DNA of 64,000 nucleotides from Granulicella sp. L46 (GCF_009765785.1 NZ_LMUT01000012.1:1367239-1431238), one strand, 5' to 3'. Shown: positions 16,199-26,055, counted from the first letter of the stretch. Numbers and translations are program-made. Notes: generated from the letters alone by a model not told the origin.

Positions 16199-17074
16199 TT
16201 ACATCTGCTTCTGATAACCCATGCCCGCCAGCACGCCGCGCATGTAGGCGAAGCTGTAGCTCACGCCAGGCATAGGGTCGTCGGCATGGATCTCGTACTC
16301 CAGGTCAACGAAGCCCTTGTATTTTATTGCGACCAGCGCCTCGAAGATGCCGCGTACGGGCATCAATCCTTCGCCCACGGCAACCTGGCTATCCTTCGCT
16401 GTCGCGTTAGCGAGATCCTTCATGTGCATATTAAAGAGCCGCGGCCCCACCGCATGAATAGCGTCAACAGGATTCACGCCCGCACGCATGCAGTGTCCCA
16501 CGTCGATGCAACAACCCATGCGCGGATCCATAGTGCCTACGGCCTTCAAGACATCCAACGGCGAATGCCAAATCTTGTCTTCCGGTCCGTGGTTGTGAAT
16601 CGCGAAGCGAATGTCATACTCCTTCACAAATTTCTCGATACGCGGAAGCGTCTCGGGCGCAGGGTCTCCGGCAACGATCACCGAAACGCTAGCCCGCTTG
16701 CAGTAGTCGAACTTACTGCGAATGTCATCATCCTCGTCCTTGGGAAAGTAGATGGCTCCCAAGGCATGTAGTTGGATGCCCGCGGCAGTATAGTCGGCCA
16801 CCGCTGTCGCTTCCTGGGTCGGATCCATCGGCAGGTGATCTTTCACGTCCTTTGCATTCAAGGCAGTGAGATTCAGTTGCTTCATGTACGTGATCAGCTG
16901 TGCTCTCGTAAAGTTGCGAAAGGTATAGCTCGCTAGACCCAGCTTGATGCCGGTAGCCTGTCCCTCCAGCGCGTAGTTCTGGGCGGCAGCAGAGATCGCA
17001 CCGCCGCAGGAAATAGCCGTCGCAGCCAGCGCCCCACTGCGGAGAAAGTTTCGACGTGACCTATCGTGGTTCAT
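16199..17074 (-). CDS. Tat-exported sugar phosphate isomerase/epimerase-like TIM barrel, second copy
   Basis: 291 residues with a clear twin-arginine leader (DRSRRNFLRSGALAATAIS) and a cleavage region near ISAAAQ. The barrel carries IKLGLASYTFRNF, FAIHNHGPEDK, the CCIDVGHCMRAGVNPVDA segment and NMHMKDL. It then has the late Glu in GFVDLEYEIHADDP, a set compatible with divalent-metal binding. It differs from the other isomerase-like gene in the cluster and so is a paralogue, not a duplicate. The stop lies 17 nt upstream of nothing shared, but spacing to the oxidoreductase gene is only about 17 nt, so they are probably co-transcribed. Role inferred: keto-sugar isomerase, epimerase or lyase. Confidence 0.87.
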   Translation of the reverse strand: MNHDRSRRNFLRSGALAATAISCGGAISAAAQNYALEGQATGIKLGLASYTFRNFTRAQLITYMKQLNLTALNAKDVKDHLPMDPTQEATAVADYTAAGIQLHALGAIYFPKDEDDDIRSKFDYCKRASVSVIVAGDPAPETLPRIEKFVKEYDIRFAIHNHGPEDKIWHSPLDVLKAVGTMDPRMGCCIDVGHCMRAGVNPVDAIHAVGPRLFNMHMKDLANATAKDSQVAVGEGLMPVRGIFEALVAIKYKGFVDLEYEIHADDPMPGVSYSFAYMRGVLAGMGYQKQM

Positions 17075-17091
17075 GGAACTCCTCTCACTGA

Positions 17092-18408
17092 TTACAGTTG
17101 CGGTGCCCAGCCCTTCTCATACTCGCGTCCCCACATCTTCATCGCAGTTGGATCGCCGAGCACCTTGCCGTTCACCGCGTCCAAATGCAACTCGCGGTTG
17201 ACCTCCCACGCAATATTCGAGAGCTGCAGCATCGTAACCGCGACGTTCCCCTGCGCAATCGGCTGATGCAGCTTTTCTCCCTTTTGAATTCCGGCGATGA
17301 AATTCGCAAAGTGCGCATCGGTCATTGAATCGCGGCCAACAAGATCCGACGAGCTGGTTGCCGTCTTGTCCGCCTTGTACTCGCTAAGCTTTTTGCCGTT
17401 CAGGTCGTAAATTTCATAGCCGTCCCGGTCCACGATCACCGAGCCCGTCGTCCCCATCACCTCGATGCCGCGGTCGCGATTGAAGTACTTCATGCCGTTG
17501 CAGCACTTGCCTTCCCAGGAAAGCATCGCGTCATCATAAGCAAAGCTCGTCACCATCGTGTCGTAGAACTGCCAGTCGTCCTTGAACTGATACCGCCCCG
17601 CCGTCGAGGTCACGCTGTTCGGGTACTCCACACCAAGCGCCCAGCGCGCCACATCCACCTCGTGCGTTCCATTATTCAACGACTCACCCGTGCCCCAGGT
17701 CTTGAACCAATGCCAGTTGTAGGGCTGCACGTTGTCCTTGTACTCCTGACGCGGAGCGGGTCCCTGGAACAGGTCCCAATCCAGCGTAGCCGGAACCGGA
17801 ACAACCTTTCCGTAGCCGATAGACTTGCGCACGTTGGAATACCAGGTCTTGGCGAAATAGGCGCGCCCGATCAGTCCATCGTGAATCTTGTTCACGATCT
17901 CGATGGTGTGCGGTGACGAGCGTTGTTGCGATCCCATCTGCACCAACTTGCCGTACTTCTTCTGTGCCTCGATCAGGAGCGCACCTTCGGCAGGATTGTG
18001 GGAGCAGGGTTTCTCAACATACACATTCTTTCCCGCCTGTAGTGCCAGGATCGCTATCGGAGTGTGCCAATGGTCAGGTGTCGCGATCGTAATCGCGTCA
18101 ATTTCTTTCATTGCAAGGATGTTCCGAAAGTCCTTCTCGCCGACAGGCTCTTCGCCCATCATTTGTGAAGCGCTGCTCACATACTTCTTCAGAATATTGC
18201 TCTCGACATCGCACACATGCGAGATACGCGCATTGGCCTTGTTTGCCCTCAGCGCGGATAAGTGTGCATACGCGCGGCTGTTCAGCCCAATCACGGCGAA
18301 ATTCAGGCGGCTATTCGACCCGAGAATCCGTGCATAGCTTTTCGCCGTACTGCTGATTGCCAGACCTGCGGCCCCAAGGGTATGGATGAAGTGACGACGT
18401 GTGATCAT
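17092..18408 (-). CDS. Tat-exported Gfo/Idh/MocA-family oxidoreductase
   Basis: 438 residues from the ATG with GGGAGG five bases upstream. The leader ITRRHFIHTLGAAGLAISSTAKS is a twin-arginine signal. The Rossmann domain has LNFAVIGLNSRAYAHLS and the typical YVEKPCSHNPAEG segment, whose Lys belongs to the family's catalytic set. The C-terminal alpha/beta domain contains WHWFKTWGTGESLNNGTHEVDVARWAL, with a His-Asp pair near the active site. Exported members keep NAD(P) tightly bound and oxidise or reduce sugar hydroxyls. It neighbours GH2 and isomerase-like genes in the same orientation. I infer oxidation of a glycoside hydroxyl, possibly at C3. Confidence 0.9.
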   Translation of the reverse strand: MITRRHFIHTLGAAGLAISSTAKSYARILGSNSRLNFAVIGLNSRAYAHLSALRANKANARISHVCDVESNILKKYVSSASQMMGEEPVGEKDFRNILAMKEIDAITIATPDHWHTPIAILALQAGKNVYVEKPCSHNPAEGALLIEAQKKYGKLVQMGSQQRSSPHTIEIVNKIHDGLIGRAYFAKTWYSNVRKSIGYGKVVPVPATLDWDLFQGPAPRQEYKDNVQPYNWHWFKTWGTGESLNNGTHEVDVARWALGVEYPNSVTSTAGRYQFKDDWQFYDTMVTSFAYDDAMLSWEGKCCNGMKYFNRDRGIEVMGTTGSVIVDRDGYEIYDLNGKKLSEYKADKTATSSSDLVGRDSMTDAHFANFIAGIQKGEKLHQPIAQGNVAVTMLQLSNIAWEVNRELHLDAVNGKVLGDPTAMKMWGREYEKGWAPQL

Positions 18409-18520
18409 TGACCCTCCCAAAGGTCTCGAGCTGATTCTCGCTTAGTTCGGCCAGCACCACAGCTGAAGATATCTATCTCTATATGAGACGGACAAGTCCA
18501 CTGACTTGTTGCTGGTGTCG

Positions 18521-20446
18521 TCAAGGCTTCTCTCCGCGAACTTTCTCGCCTGGATTTCCCGCAGGACGCACTTCAGAGCCAGAGGCATCGGGAGCCGCCG
18601 GAGCCGTTTGCAACGAGAGGGAAGGACCGCCCCCATGGCCAGCCCAATCCCTGTAGGTCTTCTGCAGAACGAAGAATGCTTCCTTTTTCCCGCCCGTGTT
18701 GGAGATCAGACCCTTCCGGTTGAACCCATCCTGAAGACCCGGCAGTTGTCGCATGGGCGACCTGAAGTCCACGAGAATCCATGGACTCAACCCGCGAAAC
18801 TGGGGAATCTTCGCCAACATCGGCAACTGATGCTCGAAGATACTTGCCTGGTATTCTTCAGTCCATCGTTGAGTGGCAGCGCCATGCAATCCCGCCTTTG
18901 CGTCGCCTCCGAACTCACTGACAATTAATGGTTTGTTATAGCCAATGTGCCAGTGGGTGAGGTCGGCGTCCGCGGGTGATTGCTCGTACCAGCCAATATA
19001 TTCATTCATGCCAATCACATCGAGCGCCTCGCCCAGCGGGTCGTCGACATACTTGTCGTGTCCCTCGGATCGGACCAGAAGTGCTGCCGTCACCAGCCTC
19101 GTGGAATCGAGCGCACGCACATCTCCTGCAAGTGTCTTAAGGAAAGCTGTTCGCTCTGGAGTGAGAGGTGTTTCATTCGCGATCGACCACAGCACCACCG
19201 ACGCCTTGTTTCGATCTCGGCGAATCTCCTCTTCGAGCTGTCCTTGCGCCTTCGCGAGCACAGTAGGGCTGCCGAAGTCCTCAGCCCAGTAAACCGGAAT
19301 TTCAGACCACACCATCAGCCCAAGACGGTCAGCCGCACGAGTCATGCGTTGGTCATGCGGATAATGCGCAAGCCGGACAAAGTTGCAACCAAGCTCCTTG
19401 GCCCAGCCCAGCAGCGTGGCTGCATCCTGGTCGTTATTGGCCCTGCCCCCACGCAGCGGCGCTTCGCCATGAATAGAGATGCCGCGAAGAAACACAGGCT
19501 TGCCGTTCAGCAGGATGTCGGTTCCGCGAACTTCAATCGTTCGAAATCCCATTTCGTCATCGAGACTATCTTCACCAGACACCAGATGAACCTTGTAAAG
19601 CTTAGGATGTTCGGGGCTCCACAAGGCAACATCCTTCGCCGCGAGCGAAATGGTCCCACGTTGATCGTTGCCAAGTTTGGCGGACACGCTGCGGCCCAGT
19701 TCCGGAAGCGAAATCGTGACCTCGTCTCCTGCAATCGCGCCTTGCACGTGCACGCTTCCCACAATCGCAGTGCGTTCGCGATTCAAATGCAGGTCGTAAT
19801 CGTCGATATATTTGGCCGGAACATCGACCAGCGAGATGTCGCGGGTGAGTCCGCCGTAGTTCCACCAATCCGTGTTTAACGTTGGTATACCATCCGCCAG
19901 GCGCGTGTTGTCGACTGCAATGACAATGAAGTTCTTACCCGCGCGAATGCTGCTCGAAACATCACAGTCAAAATCGGTGAAGCCTCCCTCGTGGCTACAT
20001 ACTTTCTGCCCGTTCACCCATGCGATGGACTTGTAGTTGGCTGCCCCAATGTGCAGAAATGTCTTGTGGCCGGCCGGCTGGGTATAAGTAAAGTTTCGCT
20101 GATACCACAACAAACCTTCGTAATAGAAGAGTGAGTCATGCTGTGTGTTCCAATCCCCTGGAACCTTCAACGTGGGCGATTTACCGAAGTCGTACTCGAC
20201 CAACCCCTGGCTATCGGTTTCCGGAGCCCCGTTGAGAAAGAATCCATCCTTTCGTATCTCTCGGTGAAAGTTGTACAGTCCGCCGTCATATGGGTCGACG
20301 ATGTAGTGCCAGTCACCATTCAGCGTGACCATCTTTCGATGGTCGGCATTAACCAGAACGGTAGTGGACTGGGTTTGCCCGTGCGCGCCGACGGTAAGGA
20401 CGGCGGCAAACGCCGCTGCCAGAAGTACGCGAAGCTGAGGTTGCAT
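18521..20446 (-). CDS. Glycoside hydrolase family 2 (beta-glucuronidase/beta-galactosidase-like), exported
   Basis: 641 residues. A signal peptide (VLLAAAFAAVLTVGAHGQ) precedes the sugar-binding jelly roll (LNGDWHYIVDPYDGG, VPGDWN, WVNGQKVCSHEGGFTDF). An Ig-like domain and the catalytic barrel follow. The acid/base Glu425 lies in LWSIANETP and the nucleophile Glu511 in PLIVSEFGGD. GEAPLRGGRANND and RLAHYPHD are further GH2 signatures. The overall size fits beta-glucuronidases better than large LacZ enzymes. It would cut a terminal beta-linked sugar from a glycan in the periplasm. The gene lies between the receptor and the oxidoreductase in the same direction. Confidence 0.9.
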   Translation of the reverse strand: MQPQLRVLLAAAFAAVLTVGAHGQTQSTTVLVNADHRKMVTLNGDWHYIVDPYDGGLYNFHREIRKDGFFLNGAPETDSQGLVEYDFGKSPTLKVPGDWNTQHDSLFYYEGLLWYQRNFTYTQPAGHKTFLHIGAANYKSIAWVNGQKVCSHEGGFTDFDCDVSSSIRAGKNFIVIAVDNTRLADGIPTLNTDWWNYGGLTRDISLVDVPAKYIDDYDLHLNRERTAIVGSVHVQGAIAGDEVTISLPELGRSVSAKLGNDQRGTISLAAKDVALWSPEHPKLYKVHLVSGEDSLDDEMGFRTIEVRGTDILLNGKPVFLRGISIHGEAPLRGGRANNDQDAATLLGWAKELGCNFVRLAHYPHDQRMTRAADRLGLMVWSEIPVYWAEDFGSPTVLAKAQGQLEEEIRRDRNKASVVLWSIANETPLTPERTAFLKTLAGDVRALDSTRLVTAALLVRSEGHDKYVDDPLGEALDVIGMNEYIGWYEQSPADADLTHWHIGYNKPLIVSEFGGDAKAGLHGAATQRWTEEYQASIFEHQLPMLAKIPQFRGLSPWILVDFRSPMRQLPGLQDGFNRKGLISNTGGKKEAFFVLQKTYRDWAGHGGGPSLSLQTAPAAPDASGSEVRPAGNPGEKVRGEKP

Positions 20447-20558
20447 CAGAACTCCGTTGCCCTAAAGTTTGGCGATCGGCCGACCACGCCGATCGCCCTT
20501 GAGAACGTCCAGCCATTGTATTTCGAGCAAGATCAGGCCTGACGAAAAGTCAGAGTGA

Positions 20559-20597
20559 GGGCAGGTGCGAGCGCTCTACTGGCGCCAGCACCTGCCC
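20559..20597 (-). terminator. Intercistronic hairpin after the TonB receptor
   Basis: GGGCAGGTGC and GCACCTGCCC form a perfect 10-bp stem with a loop of about 19 nt, starting 10 nt beyond the receptor stop. A second small hairpin (TGAC-GAAAA-GTCA) follows at 20540-20552. Together they could lower read-through into the GH2 gene or protect the receptor transcript. No U-tract follows. Confidence 0.5.
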
Positions 20598-20606
20598 CGC
20601 GTCCGC

Positions 20607-23600
20607 CTAGAACGTCAACCTGCCACCCAGTTGGATGACCCGCTGGGTGCCGGCGGCCGAAGTGATGGTTGCTTGAGAGGCCGACGTGATGTTTCCAGAG
20701 GATGGGTTGTTAAGACTCACCCAGTTCATGACGTTCGTGATTTCGGCGCGGAACTGGAACACGATTCCCCGCGGGAAGGAAATGTCCTTGAACAGGCCCG
20801 CATCCATGTCCTTCAGCCCAGGCCCGACCAGGGAGTCGCGTCCCACGTTACCATCCGCGCCGCCAGGACCGATGCCACCGGGCAAGCCGGGGCCATTGGC
20901 CGTGAACGCTGCATTGTTGAACCACGCCTTTGTGACACTGTTGGTGGCGCAAACCCGGCAACGATTCGGATTGAGCTTGGGGCTGACTCCAGGAACCGCG
21001 TTCGGACGGCTCTGGCCCAAACTGTCTAAGTTCTTATTGGATCCCGTCGACACTGTAAAGGGGCCGCCGCTCATGAAATAGGCGACCGACGAGACCTGCC
21101 AGCCGTTAACCAATTCCTTTACGACTTTGTTCGATCCGGTGTAGTAGCTGAGCTTCCAGATACCGGAGATCGCAGCATTGCTGTTGTGGTTCTGATCCAT
21201 CAGTCCATACTCTTCCCGAAGGCCGCCGCCGACCGCGCCCAGGGAGTTGTTGGACGGGGTGAAGGGGCCGCCAAGTACACCGAAGTCCTGCGCGTTCATC
21301 AATCCATTCTCCACCGGGTTGGAGCTTTCCAGCGCGCGACTCCAGACATAGAAACCGCTGAGACTGAAGCCGTGTGCCATCGTTTTGGTCGCCGAGATTT
21401 GCAACCCGTTATAGTTTGAGCTTTGGTTTGAGATCAGCTCGGTAATCCCGGTCAGCGTGCCAGGTGCTCCTGGAGCGCCCGCATCGTACTGGCGACGGAT
21501 GTCGGTGCTGGACGCCGCCGTGCTGGGCTTGCCGAAGACGGTTGAATACGGCGCGTAGTTAGCGTCAACGAAGGTTTGCAGGTGACGACCAAGGGTGCCT
21601 ACATACGCTACCGTCGTGCTTATTTTGTAAGGTAATTGCCGCTGCACGCTCACGTTGTACTGGTACACCGACGAATATTTAACATTCGGATCGATAGCTT
21701 CGATGCTGGTGTTCGGGTAGAACTTCGGAGCGGCCGGCGTAAAGGTGTACGGGAAGATTCCTCCGCCGGGAGCGGTGCTGGGAAAGTTGTAAGCGGGACC
21801 TCCATAAACATTTGTCAGCGATGGAGTAGGACCAAACCCGTTGCGAATGGAGAATGGGGCGGCGTTGCCGGGCTGGTTCCATTCGTTACCGCTCGGAGTT
21901 CCGAAGAAGATGCCCGCTGCAGCGCGAATCGAGGTCTTGCCGTCCCCAAATGGATCAAATGCAAAACCAACGCGAGGCGAAATGTGATTGAACTGCGTGC
22001 TGATGATGCCGCGCCCGATTCCCTTGTCCCCAGGGAACACTTGGCCCTCCGGCGCATTCGGAGTAACGGTGGATTGCTGGTAGGGAACAAAGGAAGCCGT
22101 TCTGTCATGCGCATCGACAGGAGGCGTATCGATGTCCCAACGGATTCCGAGGTTGGCGGTGAAACGGGGCGTAATGCGGTAATTGTCCTGCACAAAGCCG
22201 GCAAAGTGCCAAGTGCTCAGATGCGTCACGTACGTCGAGTCCTGCTCAAATGCGCTGGTTTGGCCGGCGACAAAATCCGCAATCGCATTCCCCGTAGTGG
22301 TGGGCGCAGAGGTCGAGAAGGTCACATCGCCATAATTATTCAAATTCGCAAGGAACATCGTCTTGTCGAGAGCGAACTCAGCGCCAACGGAAAGATTGTG
22401 TCTGCCTCTGGTGATGCTGACCACGTCGCGTAACTCATAGTTGTCGGAACCCGTGACCGGGCCGGCATTCGGGTTGCCCGTGTTGAAGGCGCCGCTGATA
22501 TTCAGATAGGGCAGTCCCGCCGGTCCCTGGATGGTGAAGTTCGAGCCGAAACTCCCGAGTGTCTGATTGCCTGGGCCGGTCACGGGAAGGAGAGTGCGTC
22601 CGCCCATCGCCCGTGTGAAAGTGAGCCAAACCTGGTTCGTCGTGCTGGGGCTGAAGGTGTGAGCATCGGCCACAACGGCATTCGTCTGGCCGGCATGCGA
22701 CTGAACCCCAGTCCAATTGATGTTGCCGCCTCCGCTGGGAGTTGACGTGGTATTGACGTAAAAGTAGGTGACGGTCACATGGTCCGCGTTGGCGATGTTC
22801 TGGTCGTACTTGGCCAGGTACTCGTCCGAGTCTGTCGGCGTGTCATATACGCCGATGTACGCCCCACCGCCGCTCGACGGCGCGGCTGCGCCCGTCGGCA
22901 GCGGAACGGATACGCCAATCTTGTTGTTTACGTTCAGGAAATTTGCAGCCGTCGGGTCCAGGAGGGATGTGGGCATGCAGTTCAGCGTGGGAATCGCGCA
23001 GTTGGGACTACTATTTGTTCCATCTACCTGGGTATGGGTACCCGGCATGTAGACCTTGAAGGTGTCCCCAGTAAAATCGCCCATGCGCTCGGCGGCCGTG
23101 GGTGTCAGAGCGCCTGAGACCGTTGCCCCCTGTATCTGGCGCAAACCGGCATAGCTAAAGAAGAAGAAGGACCGATCGCGCTTGATGGGCCCCCCGAAGG
23201 CTGCGCCAAAATTGTTGCGGTGATACGGGTTCTTCACCAAGGTATGGGTAAAGGCGTTGGGCGCCGGATTCCAGCTAAACGCGTTGAAATCGGTGTTGCG
23301 GTTGAACTCAAACACCTCACCGTGGAACTTGTTGGTTCCTGACTTGGTCACCACGGTCACCACGGCGCCGGAGAATTGCCCATACTGCGCTCCGAACGCG
23401 TTGGTCTCTACGCGGAACTATTCAAGTGCGGAAGGGTTGGGAGCCGAGTTGCCGTAGTTGCGCATACCGGTAATGTTGTTGCCGCCATCCAGGTAAAATG
23501 CGACATTTCCGTTGCCCGAATCGAGCGAGCCGTTGACCTGAACGTCCGCCGACGGCAGTCCAACGGTAAAATTTGGGGTGCCGCCGGGATTCGTGGTGGG

Positions 23601-24140
23601 ACTGCTGCTGTTGGCCATCACGCCCGGTGTCAGCGATAGTTCAGCGTAAGCGTTGCGATTGACCAGGGGCAGGCCCTGGATCTCCTGCGAGGTCACAACT
23701 CTCCCCAGTTCGGAGGTTGAGGTGTTGATCAAAGGTGGCGCACTCGTGACTGTGACGGTCTCCGTCGCAGCACCGGCAACTAACGGGACTTCAAGCGTCA
23801 ATGTTTGATCGACGGTGAGGTCGATATTTTGTTGCGTGAAGTGTTTGAAAGATTTAGCTACCACTTCGACGGTGTAGCTGCCGACCGGAAGAAAATCGAT
23901 GCGGTACTCTCCGAGACCATTTGTCTGCACCGCTCGCGAGAACCCGGTTGCCACGTTCGTGGCCGTCACTGTCGCCGTGCTCACCACGGCCCCGGTTTGA
24001 TCCTGGACGGTACCAACAATGGTGCCGGTAGTCTGTTGCGCGTGAACTCGGGCAAAGCTGGCAGATAAGAGTAGAACGCCGATCAGGCACAAAAGGTATC
24101 TTGCGTGGCGGAGAGTATGGTTCGTAATTGCGGTCTTCAT
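20607..24140 (-). pseudogene. Oar-like TonB-dependent receptor interrupted by an in-frame amber codon
   Basis: One reading frame of 1177 sense-plus-amber codons encodes an acidobacterial SusC/Oar-type receptor. It has a signal peptide (YLLCLIGVLLLSASFARVHA), a carboxypeptidase-regulatory domain (GTIVGTVQDQTGAVVSTATV), a TonB plug (QEIQGLPLVNRNAYAELSL, VAFYLDGGNN) and a long barrel ending in IQLGGRLTF. After NPSALE the codon TAG (23418-23420) stands where the family has a Glu or Gln in the LEEFRVET motif, and the frame resumes at once as FRVETNAFGAQYGQ. No other lesion was seen. So the gene has either a single recent nonsense change, a base error, or stop-codon readthrough. If intact it would import oligosaccharides for the neighbouring enzymes. 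Confidence 0.85.
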
Positions 24141-24495
24141 CTAGCCTCCAAAAGTGTTGATTCCTCTACATCGCTTTCCCGCCAGCACGTGGGTTGGTGT
24201 CTGTATCTGGCAATCGAGGTGATGTGAGTACGGCAGCCACACTATGGCCAGGAAGATTGCTTTGTCTTGTGAATTGCGAGTGAATGCAGGTTAGCTGCAA
24301 CCCATGCAACTTGACCGCCAAGCCGCGGCTGGAAAGACCTTTAGGCTCAGCACTTTCCAAGAGCGCCGCTAACATTTGTTAGTGGTTGTTAGCGATCAGT
24401 GTCGGCGGCTTTGGCGCAGACAGCAATGCAATGGAAGGAAGCCGCCAACACCCTTCACTCGCGCGCAAGCGATCTGTTATCTTTAGGATCACCGA
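24141..24495. promoter_or_regulatory. Divergent promoter region between receptor and malectin-domain regulator
   Basis: This 355-bp stretch holds no gene I can support. It serves as the common 5' region of the leftward receptor and the rightward regulator. The part near the regulator contains a cluster of CTAAC/GTTAG half-sites (listed separately). Short reading frames inside it lack ribosome sites. Confidence 0.6.
24367..24394. promoter_or_regulatory. Candidate operator with CTAAC/GTTAG half-sites
   Basis: CGCTAAC and GTTAGCG enclose a central GTTAG. TAACATTTGTTA inside is a perfect inverted repeat, and the two GTTAG copies are exactly 10 bp apart, so they face the same side of the helix. 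The cluster lies about 100 bp before the regulator start and about 230 bp before the receptor start. A site for the adjacent regulator is the natural guess. Confidence 0.45.
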
Positions 24496-26022
24496 ATGGG
24501 AACGTCTGCGGCATCTGCCGGATTGGATTTCACGGAACGTGCAGAGCTCGACTGGCTGCTGGAGTCCGGAGCTCTCGGTCGCTCTGCGAACCTGATTAAA
24601 GTATTGCGTTACGTTTGCGACGAGACTGCCGCCGGCCGAGGCGACCACATCAAGGAGTACTCGATCGCCGTCGAAGCCCTTGGACGCAAGGCAAACTTCG
24701 ACCCCCAGACCGACACCATTGTTCGCGTGACGTTTCACACTCTGCGCAAGCGTCTGCAGGATATCTACGAGACCGGCGAAGGCATGTCCCACACGGTCCG
24801 GATTGTCATTCCCACTGGGGGGTATGCGGCACAGTTCGTGCATCTGCAGGAAGCTGGTCGTGCCTCCCACGTCCCGGGCGCGGAACCCGGGGGAAGCTTG
24901 CCCATTGGGTCGCCGCTCGCGTCCTCGGCGCCCGAGCCTCCGTTTCCGTTGTCTCCCGCGCCGACGCGGCATTTCCCCTGGTTGTGGCTGGGCGCTCTCG
25001 TGGCGGTCGCCTTGGTAGCCGTCGCTCTCTGGCGCCAATCGCACTCATCTCACTCCAGCCTGATGGAAGCCTTCTCACCCGCAGCCCCAGTCACCATTAG
25101 CGGACCTACCCACATTCTCTTCGGGAAGGGGAGGCACCCCTACACCGATCGCTCCGGAATCCGCTGGGAACCAAAGCCTGCATGCGAGGGTGGAGAGTCC
25201 GTTCCGCCCACCGGCGTAGCGTTTTCGGGGACCGAAGACTCGTACATCTACGATGGCGGTATTCGTGGAATTGTCCGGTGCATCTTTCACGCGCCGCCCG
25301 GGCTTTACGAACTGCGGCTCCATTTCGCTGAGCCTGGCAATCTCGAGCCCGCCCACCGGGTCGTATCTCTTGCCGTAAACGCCGGCCCCACTCAGTCTGT
25401 CGATGTAGTTGACCGCGCAGGCGGAGATCACGCCGCCACTACCTTCACCATTCCGGGTATCCGCCCGGAGAACGATGGCACCATCCACTTGGATTTCACA
25501 AGTGAGGTATCGCCCGTCAATGCAATCGAGATCCTGCCCGCACCCACGGTTCAAGCGCTTCCGCTTCGAATCGTTGCGGCATCGACTCCATTCAAAGACG
25601 ACGCTGGAAACGTCTGGCTCTCTGACCGATACTTCCGCGGAGGCCGCCACGGACAGCCCCCCGATCAGGAACATCGTCCGAGTCTCGGTCTCTACTCCTC
25701 CGGCCGCATCGGCACATTTCAATACTCACTGCCCGCTCCCAAAGGCAGTAAGTACCGCGTGACCTTATATTTTCGCGAGCAATGGTTCGGACAGGAGAAT
25801 GGAGCGCCCGGCGGCGTAGGAAGCCGCGTCTTCAATGTCTACTGTAACGGGCAGAGTGTTCTGCAGGACTTTGACATCCTCGCAGATGGACACGGGCAGT
25901 CGGTCACCAAAACGATCGACGGCGTCTCTCCCACAGCCCAGGGCGAGATCAATATTGCATTTGTCCCTGTCACGAACTATCCGCTCGTCAACGCCATCGA
26001 GGTCACGCCGGAGAATCCGTAA
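24496..26022 (+). CDS. Membrane-anchored one-component regulator with two periplasmic malectin-like domains
   Basis: 508 residues. The N-terminal ~115 residues (LLESGALGRSANLIKVLRY, GDHIKEYSIAVEALGR, NFDPQTDTIVRVTFHTLRKR, RIVIPTGGYAAQF) match the winged-helix-like domain that begins many acidobacterial regulators. A Pro/Ala-rich linker and one membrane span (WLWLGALVAVALVAVAL, about 163-180) follow. Two malectin-like beta domains complete the protein: one from about 199 (LFGKGRHPYTDRSG, then GTEDSYIYDGGIRG) and one from about 350 (DDAGNVWLSDRYFRGGR, then YRVTLYFREQWFG). Malectin folds bind di-glucose or related glycans. The layout is ToxR-like: sugar sensing outside, DNA binding inside. It diverges from a receptor/GH2 cluster, its likely target. 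Confidence 0.8.
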   Translation: MGTSAASAGLDFTERAELDWLLESGALGRSANLIKVLRYVCDETAAGRGDHIKEYSIAVEALGRKANFDPQTDTIVRVTFHTLRKRLQDIYETGEGMSHTVRIVIPTGGYAAQFVHLQEAGRASHVPGAEPGGSLPIGSPLASSAPEPPFPLSPAPTRHFPWLWLGALVAVALVAVALWRQSHSSHSSLMEAFSPAAPVTISGPTHILFGKGRHPYTDRSGIRWEPKPACEGGESVPPTGVAFSGTEDSYIYDGGIRGIVRCIFHAPPGLYELRLHFAEPGNLEPAHRVVSLAVNAGPTQSVDVVDRAGGDHAATTFTIPGIRPENDGTIHLDFTSEVSPVNAIEILPAPTVQALPLRIVAASTPFKDDAGNVWLSDRYFRGGRHGQPPDQEHRPSLGLYSSGRIGTFQYSLPAPKGSKYRVTLYFREQWFGQENGAPGGVGSRVFNVYCNGQSVLQDFDILADGHGQSVTKTIDGVSPTAQGEINIAFVPVTNYPLVNAIEVTPENP

Positions 26023-26055
26023 TTTCCTTCCGTGCCATCAATTCAGGGAGCAACC

